Positions 8,942-16,221 of a stretch of 37,502 nt of DNA are shown piece by piece. A program made the position numbers and the translations under genes. This DNA comes from Clostridia bacterium (GTDB taxonomy: Bacteria > Bacillota > Clostridia > Oscillospirales > Acutalibacteraceae), in the NCBI GenBank assembly GCA_017631955.1, contig JAGBSJ010000040.1:1-37502 (forward strand), read 5' to 3'. The notes beneath the pieces are model-generated. The model was not told the DNA's origin. It made no database searches and worked only from the letters and a program-made list of their open reading frames with translations. The stretch's first letter is position 1; the number at the start of each line of letters is the position of its first letter.

Positions 8942-9028
8942 TTATTTTTCCGCAGCGAAACAAGCCCTTGACTTTGTAAAGTAAAAGCTAAAGTAAAAAT
9001 ATTCAGCTGCGAAATTAAGAGTTTTCAT
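8942..9028 (-). CDS. Phe/Tyr-rich leader peptide of the aromatic operon
   Basis: A 28-codon open frame, MKTLNFAAEYFYFSFYFT followed by KSRACFAAEK. Seven of eight consecutive codons are Tyr or Phe (YFYFSFYF), and two more Phe codons flank them. An AGAGGT ribosome site lies seven bases before the ATG (9036-9041) and a near-consensus promoter lies just upstream. The peptide sits between that promoter and the attenuator terminator. Its job is almost certainly to sense charged tRNA-Phe and tRNA-Tyr through ribosome stalling; the peptide itself need have no function. It does not resemble any protein family. Confidence 0.87.
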   Translation of the reverse strand: MKTLNFAAEYFYFSFYFTKSRACFAAEK

Positions 9029-9059
9029 AAATATTACCTCTGTTTGCTAATTGTGGAAT

Positions 9060-9088
9060 ATTTTAGCACATTAAAGCGCTAATGTCAA
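9060..9088 (-). promoter_or_regulatory. Promoter of the aromatic operon
   Basis: On the minus strand a perfect TTGACA (9083-9088) and TAAAAT (9060-9065) are separated by 17 bases. The predicted transcript starts near 9053, about 25 bases before the leader peptide ATG. Confidence 0.88.
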
Positions 9089-9121
9089 TATTTTTATAGA
9101 AATTTTATATAACTAAAAGAA

Positions 9122-9147
9122 AAAGGGCGATTCGCAAATCGCCCTTA
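9122..9147 (-). terminator. trpS terminator
   Basis: A nine-bp stem (aagggcgat / atcgccctt) followed on the minus strand by a T run, just after the trpS stop. It separates trpS from the aromatic promoter. The stem closely resembles a hairpin at 22743-22760. Confidence 0.8.
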
Positions 9148-9156
9148 CATTGATTA

Positions 9157-10164
9157 TTATAATTGATACAAGCCAGATTTCTTCATCGCTTTATTTAATG
9201 TTCTTTGTGCAAAGCGGCTTGCCTTTTCAGCGCCATTTTTTGCACACTCATTAAGATATGCTTTATCGTTGATAAGACGATTGAATTCTGTTTTGAATGG
9301 GCGAAGTTCTTCAACAACCGCTTCCGCTACTGCAGATTTGAAATCGCCATAGCCCTTGCCGTCAAAATCCTTTTCAATCTGTTCATAAGAAAGACCTGTG
9401 CAACAAGAGTAAATACCCATAAGGTTGTTGATACCATCTTTGCCGTCAGCGTATCTTACTTTTGCTTCACTATCTGTAACTGCGCTCTTGATTTTCTTTA
9501 CAATTACATTGTCATCATCAAGCATTGAGATATAACCCTTTGGGTTCAAGTCAGACTTACTCATTTTTGATGTTGGGTCTTGTAACGACATAACTCTTGC
9601 GCCAACTTTACCGATAAATGGCTCTGGTAATGTAAATGTGTTGCCATAAACTGTATTGAAACGCTCTGCAATATCACGAGCAATTTCAAGATGCTGTTTC
9701 TGGTCCGCACCAATTGGCACATAGTCTGCCTGATAAAGAAGAATATCAGCAGCCATAAGAATTGGGTATGTAAAAAGACCTACATTTACATTTTCAGGGT
9801 GTTTTTCACTTTTATCTTTGAACTGTGTCATTCTTGCTGCCTCGCCAAACTGTGTGCAACAATTCAAAAGCCATGCAAGTTGAGCATGTTGTGGCACATG
9901 GCTTTGAATAAATACGATGCTTTCTTCCGGGTCAAGACCAAGAGCTAACAAAATTGCATAAAGTTCCATTGTGTTCTTGCGAAGTGTTGCGGGCTCAGGA
10001 CGAACTGTAAGAGAATGCAAATCCGCAACTGCATAAAGACAGTTGTAGTCATCTTTCATATTTTTCCAGTTTTTAAGCGCACCAAGGTAGTTGCCGAGTG
10101 TAGGAGTACCTGTTGGCTGAATCGCGCTTAAAACTATCTTTTTCTTTTCTACGGTGTTTTCCAT
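9157..10164 (-). CDS. trpS: Tryptophanyl-tRNA synthetase
   Basis: Class I tryptophanyl-tRNA synthetase, 335 aa, charging tRNA-Trp. The HIGH-like signature appears as PTGTPTLGNYLGAL and the second as KMSKS; the DQKQHLEIARDIAERFN segment that binds Trp is intact. It has its own promoter 36 bases upstream and its own terminator, so it appears monocistronic. The leader is short and contains no T-box, unlike many Firmicute synthetase genes. It is adjacent to the aromatic operon, but no trp biosynthesis genes are present. Confidence 0.95.
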   Translation of the reverse strand: MENTVEKKKIVLSAIQPTGTPTLGNYLGALKNWKNMKDDYNCLYAVADLHSLTVRPEPATLRKNTMELYAILLALGLDPEESIVFIQSHVPQHAQLAWLLNCCTQFGEAARMTQFKDKSEKHPENVNVGLFTYPILMAADILLYQADYVPIGADQKQHLEIARDIAERFNTVYGNTFTLPEPFIGKVGARVMSLQDPTSKMSKSDLNPKGYISMLDDDNVIVKKIKSAVTDSEAKVRYADGKDGINNLMGIYSCCTGLSYEQIEKDFDGKGYGDFKSAVAEAVVEELRPFKTEFNRLINDKAYLNECAKNGAEKASRFAQRTLNKAMKKSGLYQL

Positions 10165-10200
10165 TATGTATCACCTTTGCTATAATTTTTGTTCCTATAT

Positions 10201-10229
10201 ATTAAACTATTTTTTTGTTGGTTTGTCAA
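10201..10229 (-). promoter_or_regulatory. trpS promoter
   Basis: TTGACA (10224-10229) and TTTAAT (10201-10206) on the minus strand with 17-base spacing. A GGTGAT ribosome site and the trpS ATG follow after a short leader. Confidence 0.78.
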
Positions 10230-10246
10230 TGATAAAAAGATATAAC

Positions 10247-10266
10247 GGCGGGAGCAAACCCCCGCC
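10247..10266 (-). terminator. GC-rich hairpin after the 46-aa small gene
   Basis: A six-bp GC stem (ggcggg / cccgcc) eight bases after the small ORF stop. The downstream T run on the minus strand is interrupted and starts late, so this is a weak terminator at best. It may also insulate the trpS promoter. Confidence 0.45.
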
Positions 10267-10274
10267 ATATATTT

Positions 10275-10415
10275 TTACTTGTTCATATAACTTTCTGCAA
10301 GGGTTTTAAGTTGCTCAACTGTGTCAAACTTTGCACCCGACTCAATTATTGCAGTTCTAACAGACGCAGGCAAAGTATTAAAATAAGTTCTTACATCAAA
10401 ACTCATATTGCTCAT
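10275..10415 (-). CDS. 46-aa small protein of unknown function
   Basis: A 46-codon frame with ATG at 10415: MSNMSFDVRTYFNTLPAS, then VRTAIIESGAKFDTVEQLKT and a short Lys-ending tail. GAGGTGA lies six bases before the ATG, an excellent site. The composition is protein-like, with a probable short helix-turn-helix of the kind seen in many small clostridial proteins of the form FDVxxYFxxLPxxV; I do not know a function. It lies 49 bases downstream of the ABC ATPase gene. Its ribosome site forms the 3' arm of the intrinsic terminator that ends the ABC operon, so folding of that hairpin would block translation of any read-through transcript. Confidence 0.7.
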   Translation of the reverse strand: MSNMSFDVRTYFNTLPASVRTAIIESGAKFDTVEQLKTLAESYMNK

Positions 10416-10450
10416 AAAAAATCACCTCGGTAATATTTTACCAAGGTGAT
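10415..10450 (-). terminator. Terminator of the amino-acid ABC operon, overlapping the next ribosome site
   Basis: A 13-bp stem with a single mismatch (atcaccttggtaa / ttaccgaggtgat) and a four-base loop, followed on the minus strand by five to six T residues that run into the ATG of the 46-aa ORF. The 3' arm contains the GAGGTGA ribosome site of that ORF. Confidence 0.82.
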
Positions 10451-10464
10451 TGTAAATTTATGCA

Positions 10465-11247
10465 TTAAAGAACTTTTGATAAAAATTCCTGAAGACGTCC
10501 ATTTTTTGGATTTTCGAAGAAATCTTTAGGATTATTTTCTTCAATAATTCTACCTTCGTCCATAAAGATAACGCGAGTACCAACTTCACGTGCAAATCCC
10601 ATTTCGTGAGTAACAACAACCATTGTCATACCACTATCTGCAAGTTCTTTCATAAGTTCAAGAACTTCGCCAACCATTTCAGGGTCAAGCGCAGATGTTG
10701 GCTCGTCGAAAAGAATAACATCAGGATTCATAGCAAGTGCACGGACAATTGCAACACGCTGTTTTTGTCCACCTGAAAGTTGTGATGGGTAAGCGTCTGC
10801 TTTATCTTCAAGACCAATTCTTTTAAGCAATTCAATTGCCTGTGCTTTTGCATCTGCTTTAATCTCTTTCACACTCTTAACAACTTCGTTATTTGGATTT
10901 TTGCGACGAAGTTTTTTCATACGCTTTTTCTCAACATAAACAGGAGCGAGCATAATGTTTTCAATAACTGTTTTGTTATTGAAAAGGTTAAAGTGCTGGA
11001 AAACCATTCCCATTTTCTGACGATGAATGTTAATATCAACCTTCATATCAGCAATATCAACACCGTTGAAAATAATACTACCTGATGTTGGGTCTTCCAT
11101 ACAGTTAAGGCAACGAAGGAAAGTTGATTTACCGCTACCTGACGGACCTACTACTACAACTTTTTCGCCTTTGTTGATTTTAATATTGATATCGTGAAGG
11201 ACATCTATTTCTCCAAATGATTTGTTAAGGTTAACGACCTCTATCAC
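10465..11247 (-). CDS. glnQ: Polar amino-acid ABC transporter ATPase (GlnQ/HisP type)
   Basis: ATP-binding subunit, 260 aa, powering a polar amino-acid importer at the inner face of the membrane. Walker A is GPSGSGKST, the signature LSGGQKQR, Walker [15 protein letters not shown], and the switch His is in VVTHEMGFA. It is about 20 residues longer than usual because of a basic insert ([20 protein letters not shown]) between the Q-loop and the signature. Its start overlaps the permease gene by 17 bases. The substrate cannot be told from the ATPase. Confidence 0.92.
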   Translation of the reverse strand: MIEVVNLNKSFGEIDVLHDINIKINKGEKVVVVGPSGSGKSTFLRCLNCMEDPTSGSIIFNGVDIADMKVDINIHRQKMGMVFQHFNLFNNKTVIENIMLAPVYVEKKRMKKLRRKNPNNEVVKSVKEIKADAKAQAIELLKRIGLEDKADAYPSQLSGGQKQRVAIVRALAMNPDVILFDEPTSALDPEMVGEVLELMKELADSGMTMVVVTHEMGFAREVGTRVIFMDEGRIIEENNPKDFFENPKNGRLQEFLSKVL

Positions 11248-11941
11248 TTTTACTCAGACTCCTTTCCATCAATTTAACAAGACCACTTATAATAAGAACA
11301 AGTACAATGTAAATAAGAGCCATTACGAGATATGGCACCATAAATTCGTAGCTGTTTGAACCGATACGGTTGAATGCAACATACAAGTCAAGAGCACCAA
11401 CGAAACTTACAACAGATGTTTCTTTGATAAGTGTAATAAACTCATTACCAAGTGTAGGCAAGATATTCTTGATTGCCTGTGGAATTACGATTTTAAGCAT
11501 TGTTGTACCGAAGCTTAAACCGATAGCGCGACCACCTTCCATTTGTCCTGGGTCAACTGACTGAATACCACCACGCATAATTTCAGATATGTACGCACCA
11601 GAATTAAGACCGAAAACAAACAAAGCAACCGTTACCGACGGAATATTGAGTCCCATAAGCGGGAGTGCAACATAATATGATAAAAGAAGTTGCACAACCA
11701 TTGGTGTACCTCTGAAAAAGGCAACATAAAAGCTACAAATTCCGTTAAGTACTCTTGGTAAAAGTTTATATTTAGGTAAAACTCTTACAATAGCAATCAA
11801 AGTACCGATAACAATACCGATTAAAAGACCGCAAATTGCTATTTTGAGAGTATTTTGTAAACCCTCAACAACAGTTTTATAACCCTCATATTCAATGAAG
11901 AATTCTATAAATCTGTCAATTTTTCTATCAAAACCATTCAT
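11231..11941 (-). CDS. Polar amino-acid ABC transporter permease (GlnP/HisM type)
   Basis: Inner-membrane permease, 236 aa, with about five membrane segments and the family EAA-like loop ([30 protein letters not shown] split across the loop) that docks the ATPase. A single permease gene is present, so a homodimer is expected. It lies between the binding protein and the ATPase, after a hairpin that probably lowers its expression relative to the binding protein. AAGGAA precedes the ATG. Confidence 0.92.
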   Translation of the reverse strand: MNGFDRKIDRFIEFFIEYEGYKTVVEGLQNTLKIAICGLLIGIVIGTLIAIVRVLPKYKLLPRVLNGICSFYVAFFRGTPMVVQLLLSYYVALPLMGLNIPSVTVALFVFGLNSGAYISEIMRGGIQSVDPGQMEGGRAIGLSFGTTMLKIVIPQAIKNILPTLGNEFITLIKETSVVSFVGALDLYVAFNRIGSNSYEFMVPYLVMALIYIVLVLIISGLVKLMERSLSKSDRGR

Positions 11942-11962
11942 AAATCAAATTCCTTAAAAAAC

Positions 11963-11994
11963 GCCATAGCCCCACCGAGAGGCAGGGTTATGGC
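11963..11994 (-). terminator. Leaky terminator between binding protein and permease
   Basis: A ten-bp stem with one wobble (gccataaccc / ggggctatggc side) followed on the minus strand by GTTTTTT. It lies inside the ABC operon, right after the binding-protein gene. Such attenuating hairpins are common after binding-protein genes and give an excess of that protein over the membrane parts. Confidence 0.75.
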
Positions 11995-12015
11995 AAAAAT
12001 TATTAATGTGTTAAA

Positions 12016-12882
12016 TTATGCTACTTCGTTAATTGCTTTTGTAATGAATGCTGCTGGGTCAGCGTCAATAACAACGAAATCAATATTGTTGTTAATAAGG
12101 TCCTGAACTGCAAGTGAGCCGTTTGAATAGCCCTTACCTTCAACTTTAAGACCTGCAAAGCCCCAATCTTCATCACCTACAACGTACCAGTTTCCTGTTG
12201 TACCATTCTGGAAACCTGCTTTTTTAGTGTTGTCATAACCATTAAGGATTGTTTCAACATCTTCTAATGTCTTGCAAGCGTCAAATGTTGTGTCATCTGC
12301 TTTAACAACGAGTTTCTGGTTAGCTGTGTAGTATGATGTTGAGAATTCAACATATTCTTTTCTTTCTTCGTTAATTGTGAGACCTGCCATTGCGATATCG
12401 CACTTGTGCTGACCAACTGTCATACAAACTGCGTCAAATTCCATATCTTTAATAACAAGTTCTTGACCAAGATATTCAGCAAGAAGTGCTGCGATTTCCA
12501 TATCAATACCGTAATACTTGTCGCCTACTTTGTATTCAAATGGTTCAAATGCTGCGTTTGTAGCAACAACAAGTTGTTCATCTGGTCTTGTTGGGTCTTC
12601 TTCCACTGATGTAACGCCTTTCTTTTCGCCATCACCGAAGTATGCTTCACAGATAGCATCGAATTTACCGTTACCTTTGATTTCTGCAATAAATGTGTTT
12701 ACTTTTGTGAGAAGTTCTGGCTGATTTTTATCAACACCGAAAGCGTAAAGTTCTTCTGTAAGGGCAATATCAATAACCTTTACTTTTGCTTTTGGAGTTT
12801 CATTACCACCGCAAGCTGCGAAGCAACCAACGATAAGTACAAGAGCGAGAACAACTGAGAGAATTTTTACTGTTTTTTTCAT
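12016..12882 (-). CDS. Amino-acid-binding lipoprotein, apparently circularly permuted SBP_bac_3
   Basis: Extracellular solute-binding lipoprotein of the amino-acid ABC transporter, 288 aa. The signal peptide has two candidate lipobox cysteines, C20 (IVGC) and C24 (FAAC). Residues about 34-85 (VIDIALTEELYAFGVDKNQ, then PELLTKVNTFIAEIKGNGKF and AYFGDG) match the pattern that normally ends SBP_bac_3 proteins. A linker follows at 86-101. Residues about 103-288 begin with the usual mature N-terminus QLVVATNAAFEPFEY and stop at FVVIDADPAAFITKAINEVA, just where the missing C-terminal piece should start. The domain is complete but rotated. Substrate is probably a polar amino acid; unverified. Confidence 0.88.
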   Translation of the reverse strand: MKKTVKILSVVLALVLIVGCFAACGGNETPKAKVKVIDIALTEELYAFGVDKNQPELLTKVNTFIAEIKGNGKFDAICEAYFGDGEKKGVTSVEEDPTRPDEQLVVATNAAFEPFEYKVGDKYYGIDMEIAALLAEYLGQELVIKDMEFDAVCMTVGQHKCDIAMAGLTINEERKEYVEFSTSYYTANQKLVVKADDTTFDACKTLEDVETILNGYDNTKKAGFQNGTTGNWYVVGDEDWGFAGLKVEGKGYSNGSLAVQDLINNNIDFVVIDADPAAFITKAINEVA

Positions 12883-12922
12883 TTTTGTTTTCTCCTTTAT
12901 GTAAGTTGAATTTTATGGGACA

Positions 12923-12950
12923 ATTATACAACTATATTCAAAAAAGTCAA
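12923..12950 (-). promoter_or_regulatory. Promoter of the amino-acid ABC operon
   Basis: TTGACT (12945-12950) and a perfect TATAAT (12923-12928) on the minus strand, 16 bases apart, about 40 bases before the binding-protein ATG, which has AAAGGAG upstream. No riboswitch-like structure fits in the short leader. Confidence 0.85.
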
Positions 12951-13025
12951 GCATTTATTCATAAAAAGCGAAAATATTCACCGTTTTTATGTATTTTTAT
13001 ACATTGTACGATGAATATTTGAATA

Positions 13026-13475
13026 TTATGCATCTTTTTTGAAGATTACAAGTTTACTGAATATATAATTTGAAAGAACGATTACCACTTGTGCAGATGT
13101 TTTTACAATTAACTCGCCAACAGGGACTACTGCATCAATAAAATCAGGTTGCCATACAAATCTATCTGCATGGGCTAAATCAATAAATATGAATGAAATA
13201 AGCATTTCAAGTCCATATGAGAATAATCTTGCACTAAAGAAAAGTGCAAACTCTTTAATTTGTGCCTTGCCTTTTGCCTTGCTTTCAAAAACAAAAACAC
13301 GATTTGCAATATAAGCGAAAATCACGGCACCAAACCAAGCGGCACTTAATGCAACATAATAATTTGCACCTAAAAAACGCAACCCAAAGTGAATTATATA
13401 GTTAGCAACAGTTGTAAGTCCACCAACTATTATATAAACAATCAATTCGCGATATTTCTTAAAAAAATCTTTCAT
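13026..13475 (-). CDS. GtrA-like membrane protein
   Basis: Small polytopic membrane protein of the GtrA family, 149 aa, with four predicted membrane segments (about residues 9-30, 38-58, 77-98 and 121-142) and the typical opening YRELIVYIIVGGLTTVANY. Members are thought to help move undecaprenyl-linked sugars or to assist polysaccharide glycosylation. No glycosyltransferase gene is adjacent, so its partner is unknown. It appears to be a single gene with a poor ribosome site (AAAGGG). Confidence 0.88.
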   Translation of the reverse strand: MKDFFKKYRELIVYIIVGGLTTVANYIIHFGLRFLGANYYVALSAAWFGAVIFAYIANRVFVFESKAKGKAQIKEFALFFSARLFSYGLEMLISFIFIDLAHADRFVWQPDFIDAVVPVGELIVKTSAQVVIVLSNYIFSKLVIFKKDA

Positions 13476-13530
13476 TACCGAAGCCCTTTCAGTTAATGAA
13501 AATATTTTAACACATATTTATAAAAATAGC

Positions 13531-13561
13531 AACGGCGGAGAGAATCTCCCCGCCGTTTTTT
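13531..13561. terminator. Hairpin terminator after the GDYXXLXY-like gene
   Basis: An eight-bp GC stem (aacggcgg / ccgccgtt) extended by gaga/tctc. It lies directly after the stop of the minus-strand gene at 13562. The best T run is on the plus-strand side; on the minus side the T run is interrupted. Confidence 0.6.
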
Positions 13562-14098
13562 CTAACTTTTTCTTTTTAATGTCCTAAGTCCGCGTTCGTC
13601 TTGTTCCTCAACGGCGGTATCAAACCATTCTTGTGCAGGAATGCCGTCTATATACAATTCCACAACCTCAAATTCACCTTTATATACTTTTATAACAATA
13701 TATGCAGATTCTTCTTCTATTCTCCAAGCGGTAATATCAGAATCAATGTTGAAATCAGCTAACTTTGCTTTATTGTCCATTGTCACGCGAATATAATCGT
13801 CGGTTTCAGGTTTTGATTTATCAACATCTGAAAACAAATTGGCATATCCGTTATCGTCTGCTTTAACAGTAGCATAATAACCTAAATCATACCAATTATA
13901 ATAACTGTAAAAACCATAATCTATTGAGCCCTCATAAATATCAAGAACATTAACTTCAACCTTAAATTCTTTACCATATTTAGGCAAGGCACCTTCGATA
14001 TTTTTGCTATATGCAATCATACCAACAGGTACTGACAACTGAAGAATTATTGCTAAAACAAGAATAATTGTTGTTAAATTCTTACGCATTGTCATCAC
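13562..14098 (-). CDS. GDYXXLXY-like membrane-anchored protein
   Basis: A 178-aa protein with one N-terminal membrane segment (about residues 8-28) and an extracellular domain. The segment EFKVEVNVLDIYEGSIDYGFYS fits the GDYXXLXY family pattern loosely; the exact GDY is replaced by SIDYG. Family members usually sit beside DUF2157/DUF4401 membrane proteins, and the upstream neighbour, overlapping by 17 bases, is a multi-spanning protein of that kind. Function is unknown. Both genes are probably co-translated. Confidence 0.7.
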   Translation of the reverse strand: MMTMRKNLTTIILVLAIILQLSVPVGMIAYSKNIEGALPKYGKEFKVEVNVLDIYEGSIDYGFYSYYNWYDLGYYATVKADDNGYANLFSDVDKSKPETDDYIRVTMDNKAKLADFNIDSDITAWRIEEESAYIVIKVYKGEFEVVELYIDGIPAQEWFDTAVEEQDERGLRTLKRKS

Positions 14099-15578
14099 CT
14101 CCTGAAGTTTCTTCTTTCAGTGACTTTTTAAGAGACACCATTTTACTATTTAGAATAATAAGCCCTACGCCAAAAGCAACAAGAAGAAGACCAAGAACGA
14201 AAATATTGATATCTCCAAGACTACCATAAATACTTAAAATTTGTATAAATATTGTAATGACACCGAAGTTTAATGTGAGAAGTTGCAGTTCTTTTACACC
14301 TTGGTAAACAAGCAGTGCGCCGAATCCAATAGTCAATACCGAACCTATTAAATATGTTATATGATGTACTTCCGGTACAAAATCAACTATTCCGTTTTCC
14401 AACTCCCGCCACATAAAAAATTCTTCTATTATTGAATAAATACAACTCCATATAATCATTGCAAAAGGTAATGCAGTTGTACCAATTCTGACTTTATCAT
14501 CTTCAAAAGCATCTCTTTTGATAAACCATGCCACAACAGGTGGAATGATACAAGCTACTACCGAAATAACAAATGGTATAATGTTATTTTCAATCCCTGT
14601 GCTATCATAAAATCCACTGACTGACAAATAAAGCATTGAAATACATAATCCAATAACAGATATTGGTTTATACGGTAATTTGAAAGAGTCTTTTTCGAGA
14701 GCAAAAATAAACATACACAAGAAATATGAAAGCAAGAAAGCAAATAATACTGATAAGTCCGGTGAGAATATTCCTACTTCAAATCCCGCATACAGATAGA
14801 CCACAAACAATGGTATTGATGCGATAACTGTAATCCATTGTGCTAATTTGCCTTGCGGATTTTCTTTGTTTCGTGAAATAAAGAAAGTGAATGCAATACC
14901 CACCGCAAACAAAAGAAATGAAGCAACTATGTTAGACATATATACATTGGCAGTTATTGCAATGTGAATTGTCATATAATAATAAAAACCAAGTGGCGCT
15001 ATGACACCCATAATGAACATTACTGGAATTATAAGAAGTGAATCAACAAAAAGATAATCTGTATAAACCCAGCTTATATTGTATATATAGTCAATAAGGG
15101 CGATTGTTGAAACTATGCCAACACCCCAAACAAGTGATGCACACTCACGCCACAGCACATTGCTTTTCTTTTTTAAGAATACATAAACTGCAAATGCCTG
15201 ACCTGCGATTACGGGCACAACAGAAAATACTGTTTGCATGGAAACAGACAAATTCTGCCAGAAGCCGAAAAACACAAGTGCTAAACCAAAGGCAACAAGA
15301 AGTGAGCCAACAATTGCCAGAATTATTTTTATACGATTTTTCTCGGTTGTTTTTTCCTGAGAAATTATTACTTCTTTTTTCTCGCCATAAATGAGTTCTT
15401 CAATATCTACCCCGAAAACTTCTGCAAGTTTTTCGAGGGCTTCAATATCAGGTTTGGTTTTATCATTCTCCCAACTAGATATTGCCTGCCGTGTAACGTG
15501 AACTTTTTCCGCAAGAGCATCTTGGGTTAAGTTTCGTTCTGCACGAAGTTTTTTAATGTTTTTTGAAATTTTAGGCAT
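14082..15578 (-). CDS. XRE-family HTH fused to a multi-spanning membrane domain (DUF2157-like)
   Basis: A 498-aa fusion. Residues 1 to about 62 are a Cro/XRE HTH domain (LRAERNLTQDALAEKVHVTR, QAISSWENDKTKPDIEALEK). After a short charged linker come roughly 12-14 hydrophobic segments filling most of the rest. The ATG at 15578 is preferred over 15614 because AAGGAGG lies eight bases upstream. The arrangement suggests a membrane-tethered DNA-binding regulator, perhaps sensing an envelope signal through the membrane part. The partner gene downstream encodes a GDYXXLXY-like protein. DUF2157 membership rests on layout and the neighbour, so it is moderate. Confidence 0.75.
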   Translation of the reverse strand: MPKISKNIKKLRAERNLTQDALAEKVHVTRQAISSWENDKTKPDIEALEKLAEVFGVDIEELIYGEKKEVIISQEKTTEKNRIKIILAIVGSLLVAFGLALVFFGFWQNLSVSMQTVFSVVPVIAGQAFAVYVFLKKKSNVLWRECASLVWGVGIVSTIALIDYIYNISWVYTDYLFVDSLLIIPVMFIMGVIAPLGFYYYMTIHIAITANVYMSNIVASFLLFAVGIAFTFFISRNKENPQGKLAQWITVIASIPLFVVYLYAGFEVGIFSPDLSVLFAFLLSYFLCMFIFALEKDSFKLPYKPISVIGLCISMLYLSVSGFYDSTGIENNIIPFVISVVACIIPPVVAWFIKRDAFEDDKVRIGTTALPFAMIIWSCIYSIIEEFFMWRELENGIVDFVPEVHHITYLIGSVLTIGFGALLVYQGVKELQLLTLNFGVITIFIQILSIYGSLGDINIFVLGLLLVAFGVGLIILNSKMVSLKKSLKEETSGGDDNA

Positions 15579-15674
15579 ACATCTCGCCTCCTTTTCAACT
15601 ACATTATTGCACAAATGCTAAAAAAAGTCGAGCAATGATTTGTTGCAATGGGGTTTTTATTATATAATTCTTCC

Positions 15675-15703
15675 TTGACAAACCATTTTAACAACTGTAT
15701 AAT
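15675..15703 (+). promoter_or_regulatory. tRNA-Thr promoter
   Basis: Perfect TTGACA (15675-15680) and TATAAT (15698-15703) with 17-base spacing, 19 bases before the tRNA. This is an unusually strong consensus promoter, as expected for a stable RNA gene. Confidence 0.9.
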
Positions 15704-15721
15704 AACTCTTGCATTTCAAAT

Positions 15722-15797
<76 letters not shown>

Positions 15798-15806
15798 AAA
15801 ACACAG

Positions 15807-15840
15807 AAATCCGTTCTCATAAGAGAACGGATTTTTTGTT
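15807..15840 (+). terminator. tRNA-Thr terminator
   Basis: A 12-bp perfect stem (aaatccgttctc / gagaacggattt) with a four-base loop followed by a T run. It also lies right after the minus-strand rsmF-like gene, which it can terminate from the other side. Confidence 0.88.
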
Positions 15841-15841
15841 T

Positions 15842-16180
15842 TTATTTTGTTCGAAGACCTTTAGGGTAATGATTTTTCGCTCTACCATTTGAAACTTTTA
15901 CGCCACCCACAGTGCAACCGTCAACTAACACTACTGCCCAACCATTAGGACAATCTGTGTTAAATTCTTCGCCGTGAAGATATTTTTTAATCTCGTTACT
16001 ATTGGCTGTGAGTTCAATTTTTCTCTTAAAATCCTTACCCAATGCCATAAAAAATTGATGATGTGGCACCACATAATTCTTACGAATTTCGCCGATTGTT
16101 ACACCATAAGCAAAAGCCACTCCCCTTGGCACAGGGAATGTAGGTGTAAAATACACAGGGTTACCATTATAAATCTGCAC
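15842..16180 (-). CDS. C-terminal fragment of rsmF-like methyltransferase
   Basis: About 112 aa if read from a GTG at 16180, though the frame is open further upstream to the frameshift. It contains the pre-PUA/PUA-like RNA-binding region that follows the catalytic domain in RsmF proteins (IYNGNPVYFTP, GVTIGEIRKNYVVPHHQFFM, WAVVLVDGCTVGGVKVSNGR). There is no good ribosome site at the GTG, so it is unlikely to be an independent gene. Confidence 0.6.
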   Translation of the reverse strand: MQIYNGNPVYFTPTFPVPRGVAFAYGVTIGEIRKNYVVPHHQFFMALGKDFKRKIELTANSNEIKKYLHGEEFNTDCPNGWAVVLVDGCTVGGVKVSNGRAKNHYPKGLRTK

Positions 16181-16221
16181 ATTTTCTTTATCATATGTTG
16201 TAAGTGTATCGTCAAGAAAAT

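Larger units (their letters stand above)
8886..9053 (-). promoter_or_regulatory. Phe/Tyr ribosome-mediated attenuator leader
   Basis: The leader RNA contains every part of a classical attenuator. A protector arm (9006-9014, TTTCGCAGC) pairs with 8947-8956 (GCTGCGGAAA) with one bulged G. An antiterminator arm (8953-8962, TGTTTCGCTG) pairs with 8900-8909 (CGGTGAAACA), ten base pairs including two G-U, which breaks the terminator stem. A ribosome stalled on the Tyr/Phe codons at 8978-9001 would cover the protector arm and free the antiterminator. A ribosome reaching the stop at 8942 would cover the antiterminator arm and let the terminator form. The pairings are read from the sequence; the regulatory logic is inferred. 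Confidence 0.85.

Noticed and set aside
10165-10246. A T-box or Trp leader upstream of trpS
   Set aside because: The leader is only about 30 bases with no specifier structure and no leader ORF; trpS has a plain promoter.
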